Shown here: one piece after another, positions 31,578-34,193 of the stretch | Layout: each line of letters starts with the position of its first letter | How positions within the stretch are numbered: the first letter of the stretch is position 1 | Assembly (NCBI GenBank): GCA_934162325.1 | Contig: CAKPIH010000010.1 | Span: 1 to 34,193, forward strand | Reading direction: 5' to 3' | Length of the DNA stretch: 34,193 bases | DNA from: an uncultured Bacilli bacterium | Lineage (GTDB): Bacteria; Bacillota_I; Bacilli_A; RF39; UBA660 | The notes under the pieces: generated by a model | Seen by the model: only the letters and a program-made list of their open reading frames with translations | The model's database searches: none | Told to the model about the DNA's origin: nothing | Position numbers and translations under genes: made by a program

Positions 31578-32498
31578 TTAAACTAAAAATGTAGTATCAT
31601 CAATAAACTTATAATCCGTCTTATATTTAATATATCTAACTAATCTAAATAAGCTATCGTCTTTTCCTTTAGCCTCTAACATAATATCAACATCTCTATC
31701 ATATTTCTTAAGTATCTCTATAAAATTAATAAAATCATCACCATTAATATATTCATTATGACTTCTATAATCTCTCTTATTTTTAGGAGAAGAAAAATGC
31801 ATCTTAACTCTCCTATTACCCCAACTATTAAAAATATCTACAAAAGAAAAATCACTTTTATTACATAAATGATGATGATAATCTAAAACAACAGGTATAC
31901 TAGTAACTTTAGATATTTTTAGAACATCATTAACATTAAAAACTTTGTCATCATTTTCAATAGCAATACATTTTCTTAAATACATAGGTAATTTATTAAA
32001 ATTATTAATAAACCTGCTAATAGAATTTTCCTTACCAAAAGTACTACTACCAACATGAAGTATTAATACTTTATCAATTACATTTAGTATATTCAAAAGA
32101 TTATAATGATATTCAAGTATCTTAACAGAATTAGAAACAACATCACTCTTCACACTATTAAGCACACAAAACTGATCAGGATGAAAATCAACTCTCATTT
32201 TACTATCACTAATTTTCTTACCTATAGTATCGTAATAACTTTTATATTTATTAATATAGTCAAATTTAACATCATCTTTAGTAGCAAGAGGAATAATTTT
32301 TGAAGACATTCTATAAAAATGAATATTATTCTTAATATTATAATCAATTATATTATTTAAAGATTTTAAGTTAGAAATAATAACTCTATCCAACTTATCA
32401 ATATTTTCATCTTTTAAATATTCACTATAAGTATAAGGACTAGAACTACTATCATTAATACAATTAGTAATACATGCATATCCAAGTCTAACCTTCAT
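31578..32498 (-). CDS. uvsE: UV damage endonuclease
   Basis: 306 aa, TIM-barrel UvdE family. Start KVRLGYACITNC, then HFYRMSSKIIPLA, MRVDFHPDQFCVLN, LILHVGSS, IAIENDDKVF and VVLDYHHHLCN, with conserved His, Asp and Glu metal ligands. The end LEAKGKDDSLFRLVR is also typical. It nicks DNA 5' of UV photoproducts in an NER-independent repair route and is often found in spore formers. GGTGA lies before the ATG. Single gene. Confidence 0.95.
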   Translation of the reverse strand: MKVRLGYACITNCINDSSSSPYTYSEYLKDENIDKLDRVIISNLKSLNNIIDYNIKNNIHFYRMSSKIIPLATKDDVKFDYINKYKSYYDTIGKKISDSKMRVDFHPDQFCVLNSVKSDVVSNSVKILEYHYNLLNILNVIDKVLILHVGSSTFGKENSISRFINNFNKLPMYLRKCIAIENDDKVFNVNDVLKISKVTSIPVVLDYHHHLCNKSDFSFVDIFNSWGNRRVKMHFSSPKNKRDYRSHNEYINGDDFINFIEILKKYDRDVDIMLEAKGKDDSLFRLVRYIKYKTDYKFIDDTTFLV

Positions 32499-32553
32499 AA
32501 AATCACCATTATTAATATTAACAAAAGAAAAATAATTAAACGAATAACTAAAA

Positions 32554-32575
32554 CTATGTTATAATAATTACATAG
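32554..32575 (+). promoter_or_regulatory. Extended -10 of ybaK inside an inverted repeat
   Basis: TGTTATAAT (32557-32565) is an extended -10. It lies inside CTATGT-N10-ACATAG (32554-32559 with 32570-32575), a possible operator; no regulator can be named. Confidence 0.5.
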
Positions 32576-32590
32576 AAAGGAAGTAATAAT

Positions 32591-33064
32591 ATGTCTGCAG
32601 CTAAAGTAAAAGAATATCTAAAAAAATATAATATGGATAATAGAATAATAACCGTACCAACAACTAGTGCTACTGTAAAAGAAGCAGCAGAAGCTCTTGA
32701 TACTGAAGAAGCTAGAATTGCTAAAACATTATCATTTAAATTAAAAGATAAATATATCGTTGTTGTAACAAAAGGAGATGTTAAAATAGATAATGCTAAA
32801 TATAGACATACCTTTGGAGAAAAAGCTCATATGGTCGCAGCAACAGAAGTAGAAGAAAAAATAGGCCATCCTGTAGGAGGAGTATGTCCATTTGCATTAA
32901 ATGATGGTGTCGAAGTATATCTAGATGAATCACTAAAGAATTTTGAAACAGTATTCCCTGCTTGTGGAGCTACTAATAATGCTATAGAAATATCGATTGA
33001 AGAATTAGAAAAAGTAACTAACCGCACAGCATGGGTAGATGTAACAAAAGAAAAAGAAGACTAA
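32591..33064 (+). CDS. ybaK: YbaK/EbsC-type aminoacyl-tRNA deacylase
   Basis: 157 aa. YbaK fold: VKEAAEALDTEEARIAKTLSFK with the catalytic Lys region, YIVVVTKGDVKIDNAKYR, MVAATEVEEKIGHPVGGVCPFAL with the conserved G-x-P-V-G-G-V-x-P-F loop, and FPACGATNNAIEIS. It hydrolyses Cys (or other small amino acids) from mischarged tRNA-Pro in trans. AAAGGAAG before the ATG; a perfect terminator follows the stop. Confidence 0.93.
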   Translation: MSAAKVKEYLKKYNMDNRIITVPTTSATVKEAAEALDTEEARIAKTLSFKLKDKYIVVVTKGDVKIDNAKYRHTFGEKAHMVAATEVEEKIGHPVGGVCPFALNDGVEVYLDESLKNFETVFPACGATNNAIEISIEELEKVTNRTAWVDVTKEKED

Positions 33065-33091
33065 TATCAAGTACAACACTTGATATTTTTT
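33063..33091 (+). terminator. Intrinsic terminator of ybaK
   Basis: AATATCAAGT (33063-33072) pairs perfectly with ACTTGATATT (33078-33087), then a T tract. The gene remnant downstream begins exactly in this T tract. Confidence 0.92.
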
Positions 33092-33422
33092 ATTACTATT
33101 AAAAAAACAAATTCAACAAAATAAAGGTAGTCATACTGAATTTGTTTTATATAGAGATTCTTCAAATGGAAAGCCAATTTATCCAAGTGGAATACTTGTT
33201 CAAAATACCCCTCCAACACAGGCAGAAATAAATGCAGCTGCATATTTAAATGTACCTATTGTTTTTATTAATCATGAAAAATATAAAAACATACCTAATC
33301 AAGCCCAATTAAAAGAAGAACATAAGGAATCATATAAACCTACATCTGAAGAATATAGATTATTTAGAGAAAGTTTAATAGAGCTACGTGATTCTATAAA
33401 TGGAAAGGGAAAAGGTAGATAG
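33084..33422 (+). pseudogene. 5'-truncated remnant of an unidentified gene
   Basis: An open frame runs from the ybaK terminator T-tract to TAG at 33422 with no plausible start or SD. From about 33108 it encodes 105 residues with protein-like composition: SHTEFVLYRDSSNGKPIYPS, then a TPPTQAEINAAAYLNVPIV segment and INHEKYKN, ending in a charged helix SEEYRLFRESLIELRDSING. The pattern G/S-H-T-E-x-V-L-Y-R ... A-A-Y-L-x-V-P-I reminds me of C-terminal domains of large proteins of mobile elements, but I cannot name it. The missing N-terminus was probably lost by deletion at the ybaK terminator. Confidence 0.7.
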
Positions 33423-33423
33423 T

Positions 33424-33621
33424 ATGAACAATAAAAATAATAGCCAAGATAACTTAATATTAGCAATTAATAATCTAATAAAAGAAACTAACTTAAGTGA
33501 ATTTGATGAATTAAAGGAATCAATAGATAACATTAATTTAGAAGTAAATAAGATTATTAAAAATAGTTGTGAAACAAAAACTGATATGATACAAAAGGAT
33601 AATTTTGATTATCTTTCATAA
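33424..33621 (+). CDS. Small hypothetical protein (65 aa)
   Basis: Starts at ATG 33424 with AAAAGG 9 nt upstream; a possible in-frame ATG at 33400 lies inside the preceding remnant. Asn- and Lys-rich, with two amphipathic helices (DNLILAINNLIKET; FDELKESIDNINLEVNKIIK). No family. It directly follows the truncated gene (1-nt gap after its stop), so the two were probably once an operon. Its 3' end overlaps the leftward small gene by 13 nt. Confidence 0.55.
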   Translation: MNNKNNSQDNLILAINNLIKETNLSEFDELKESIDNINLEVNKIIKNSCETKTDMIQKDNFDYLS

Positions 33622-33779
33622 TCATCTTTTTCTTTATTTAATTCTTCATAATATCTAATTTTAGAAGATCTATAATCACACCAATATTCTAAAGCCAGAG
33701 CAGCAAAATTAGATTTTATTTTTAATTCAATCATCTCCTTAATTGTATTTCTCAATTGTATATCATCTTTTTCATTCAT
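33609..33779 (-). CDS. Small hypothetical protein (56 aa)
   Basis: ATG at 33779 with GAGGTGA 7 nt upstream, and an extended -10 (TGATACAAT, 33809-33801) just before that. The protein is a charged helix pair (LRNTIKEMIELKIKSNF; ALALEYWCDYRSSKIRYYEEL). No family recognised. It converges on the 65-aa gene. The SD and promoter make it more credible than a chance frame. Confidence 0.55.
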   Translation of the reverse strand: MNEKDDIQLRNTIKEMIELKIKSNFAALALEYWCDYRSSKIRYYEELNKEKDDYER

Positions 33780-33818
33780 TTTACAATCACCTCAATAATA
33801 ATTGTATCATTAAAAAAG

Positions 33819-33859
33819 ATGTAGGAAAACCAACATTTAAATTTACCAATTTCCTACAT
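33819..33859. terminator. Bidirectional intrinsic terminator
   Basis: ATGTAGGAAA (33819-33828) pairs perfectly with TTTCCTACAT (33850-33859). T-rich sequence follows on the plus strand (33859-33867), and a T run follows on the minus strand (33818-33813). Confidence 0.8.
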
Positions 33860-33885
33860 TTTATTTTACCATTTACATAACACAC

Positions 33886-33995
33886 AAAAAAATCAACTAT
33901 TACTGGTTGACTTAAATCTAAAGTCACATTGGTGCGACGATTTTACCTTATGAAGCAGGTAAACTACAGCTTACGAACCATAACGCTCTCTTTCT
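33886..33995 (-). ncRNA. Unassigned structured small RNA, about 110 nt
   Basis: A near-consensus promoter (34002-34030) fires leftward into a region without a reading frame, and an intrinsic terminator (TCAAC at 33910-33906, GTTGA at 33897-33893, then seven T) ends it about 110 nt on. Inside, TTTACCT (33963-33957) can pair with AGGTAAA (33949-33943), AGCGTTA with TAAGCT, and CAC-CAAT-GTG forms a third hairpin. I do not recognise 6S, SRP, tmRNA, RNase P or a riboswitch consensus. The 305-nt stretch from 33780 to 34084 holds this RNA, the terminator before it, and the divergent promoters. Confidence 0.7.
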
Positions 33996-34001
33996 AAAAA
34001 T

Positions 34002-34030
34002 ATTATATATGAATTCTTATTAAATTTCAA
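34002..34030 (-). promoter_or_regulatory. Strong sigma-A-type promoter of the small RNA
   Basis: TTGAAA (34030-34025), 17-nt spacer, TATAAT (34007-34002), leftward; transcript start expected near 33995. Confidence 0.88.
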
Positions 34031-34084
34031 CGGGAGTATATAAAATTTTGTTGTTTTATAGTATAATTTTATAAAGGTGATTTT

Positions 34085-34193
34085 ATGAAATATAATGTGG
34101 AAAAAGATAGTAAAAATTTTTATTTTGGAAAACAAGAAGATTATTCAAAATATAGACCTACATATCCAACCGAACTTTTTGATTTTTTATCTA
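34085..34193 (+). CDS. SAM-dependent methyltransferase, N-terminal part (cut by window end)
   Basis: 36 codons are visible. The start YNVEKDSKNFYFGKQEDYSK continues YRPTYPTELFDFLS; the F-G-x-x-x-x-x-Y-x-K-Y-R-P-x-Y-P pattern is typical of the N-terminus of class I methyltransferases of the Methyltransf_11/25 type. AAAGGTGA lies 4 nt before the ATG, and TATAAT at 34062-34067. Substrate cannot be told from the fragment. Confidence 0.75.
   Translation, partial: MKYNVEKDSKNFYFGKQEDYSKYRPTYPTELFDFLS

Noticed and set aside
33886..33995. tracrRNA or SRP RNA assignment for the small RNA
   Set aside because: No cas gene or repeat array is in the window, and the SRP GGAAG/AGCAGC core is absent. I kept it as an unassigned RNA.
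1..34193. TGA read as Trp (Mycoplasma-type code)
   Set aside because: TGA ends several genes at proper overlaps, and TGG is used for conserved Trp residues.

Overview
The window is very AT-rich. It uses the standard bacterial code: TGA ends several genes (argS/ywiB junction, yabP, walJ) and TGG encodes Trp, so it is not a Mycoplasma with recoded TGA. It carries an RNA polymerase delta subunit, a Tyr T-box, the spore genes yabG, yabP and yabQ, and spoVG, veg and divIC. Together these point to a spore-forming, low-GC Bacillota of the Bacilli/Erysipelotrichia kind, probably an uncultured gut lineage. No tRNA, rRNA or CRISPR array was seen.

Layout. 1-2300: the tail of an HU gene, then a leftward three-gene operon of two divergent membrane proteins resembling the VUT/YhhQ queuosine-precursor transporter fold and a LexA-like S24 repressor whose catalytic lysine is replaced by arginine. 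2300-4300: a leftward overlapping pair of 2-hydroxyacyl-CoA dehydratase/DUF2229-type iron-sulfur proteins. 4300-7600: leftward ywiB-argS-rpoE and a coiled-coil membrane protein. 7600-9600: a rightward class A penicillin-binding protein. 9800-12700: leftward small genes, prmC and prfA. 12900-18100: rightward T-box-tyrS, then tilS-ftsH. 18121-19470: an intact IS3-like element sitting in the loop of the terminator shared by ftsH and divIC. 19500-28800: one long leftward housekeeping and sporulation block. In transcription order it is rpsF-ssb-rpsR, rplI-dnaB-M23 peptidase-walJ-rlmH, zinc-ribbon protein-rsmA, yabG-veg, spoVG, yabP-yabQ, divIC. It joins two clusters that flank oriC in Bacillus subtilis. 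28876-34193: an accessory stretch with unknown proteins, an ArsP_2-type permease, uvsE, ybaK, a 5'-truncated gene remnant, two tiny convergent genes, a strong-promoter RNA of about 110 nt, and the start of a methyltransferase gene.

Working together: the rpsF and rplI operons serve translation and replication, and the M23 peptidase, PBP and DivIC serve the envelope and division. YabG, YabP and YabQ serve spore coat and cortex formation. yabP and yabG share a 20-nt block that looks like a sporulation-sigma promoter. Most genes have clear sigma-A promoters with 17-nt spacers and compact intrinsic terminators, several of which overlap the stop codon.

The observations most worth following are the repressor/transporter-like operon, the IS insertion inside a terminator with a 14-nt direct repeat, the twin coding terminators of rpoE and its neighbour, the unassigned RNA near 33.9 kb, and the KPTGGLWAS protein at 29.7 kb. 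All family assignments come from motif recognition by eye, not from database searches.
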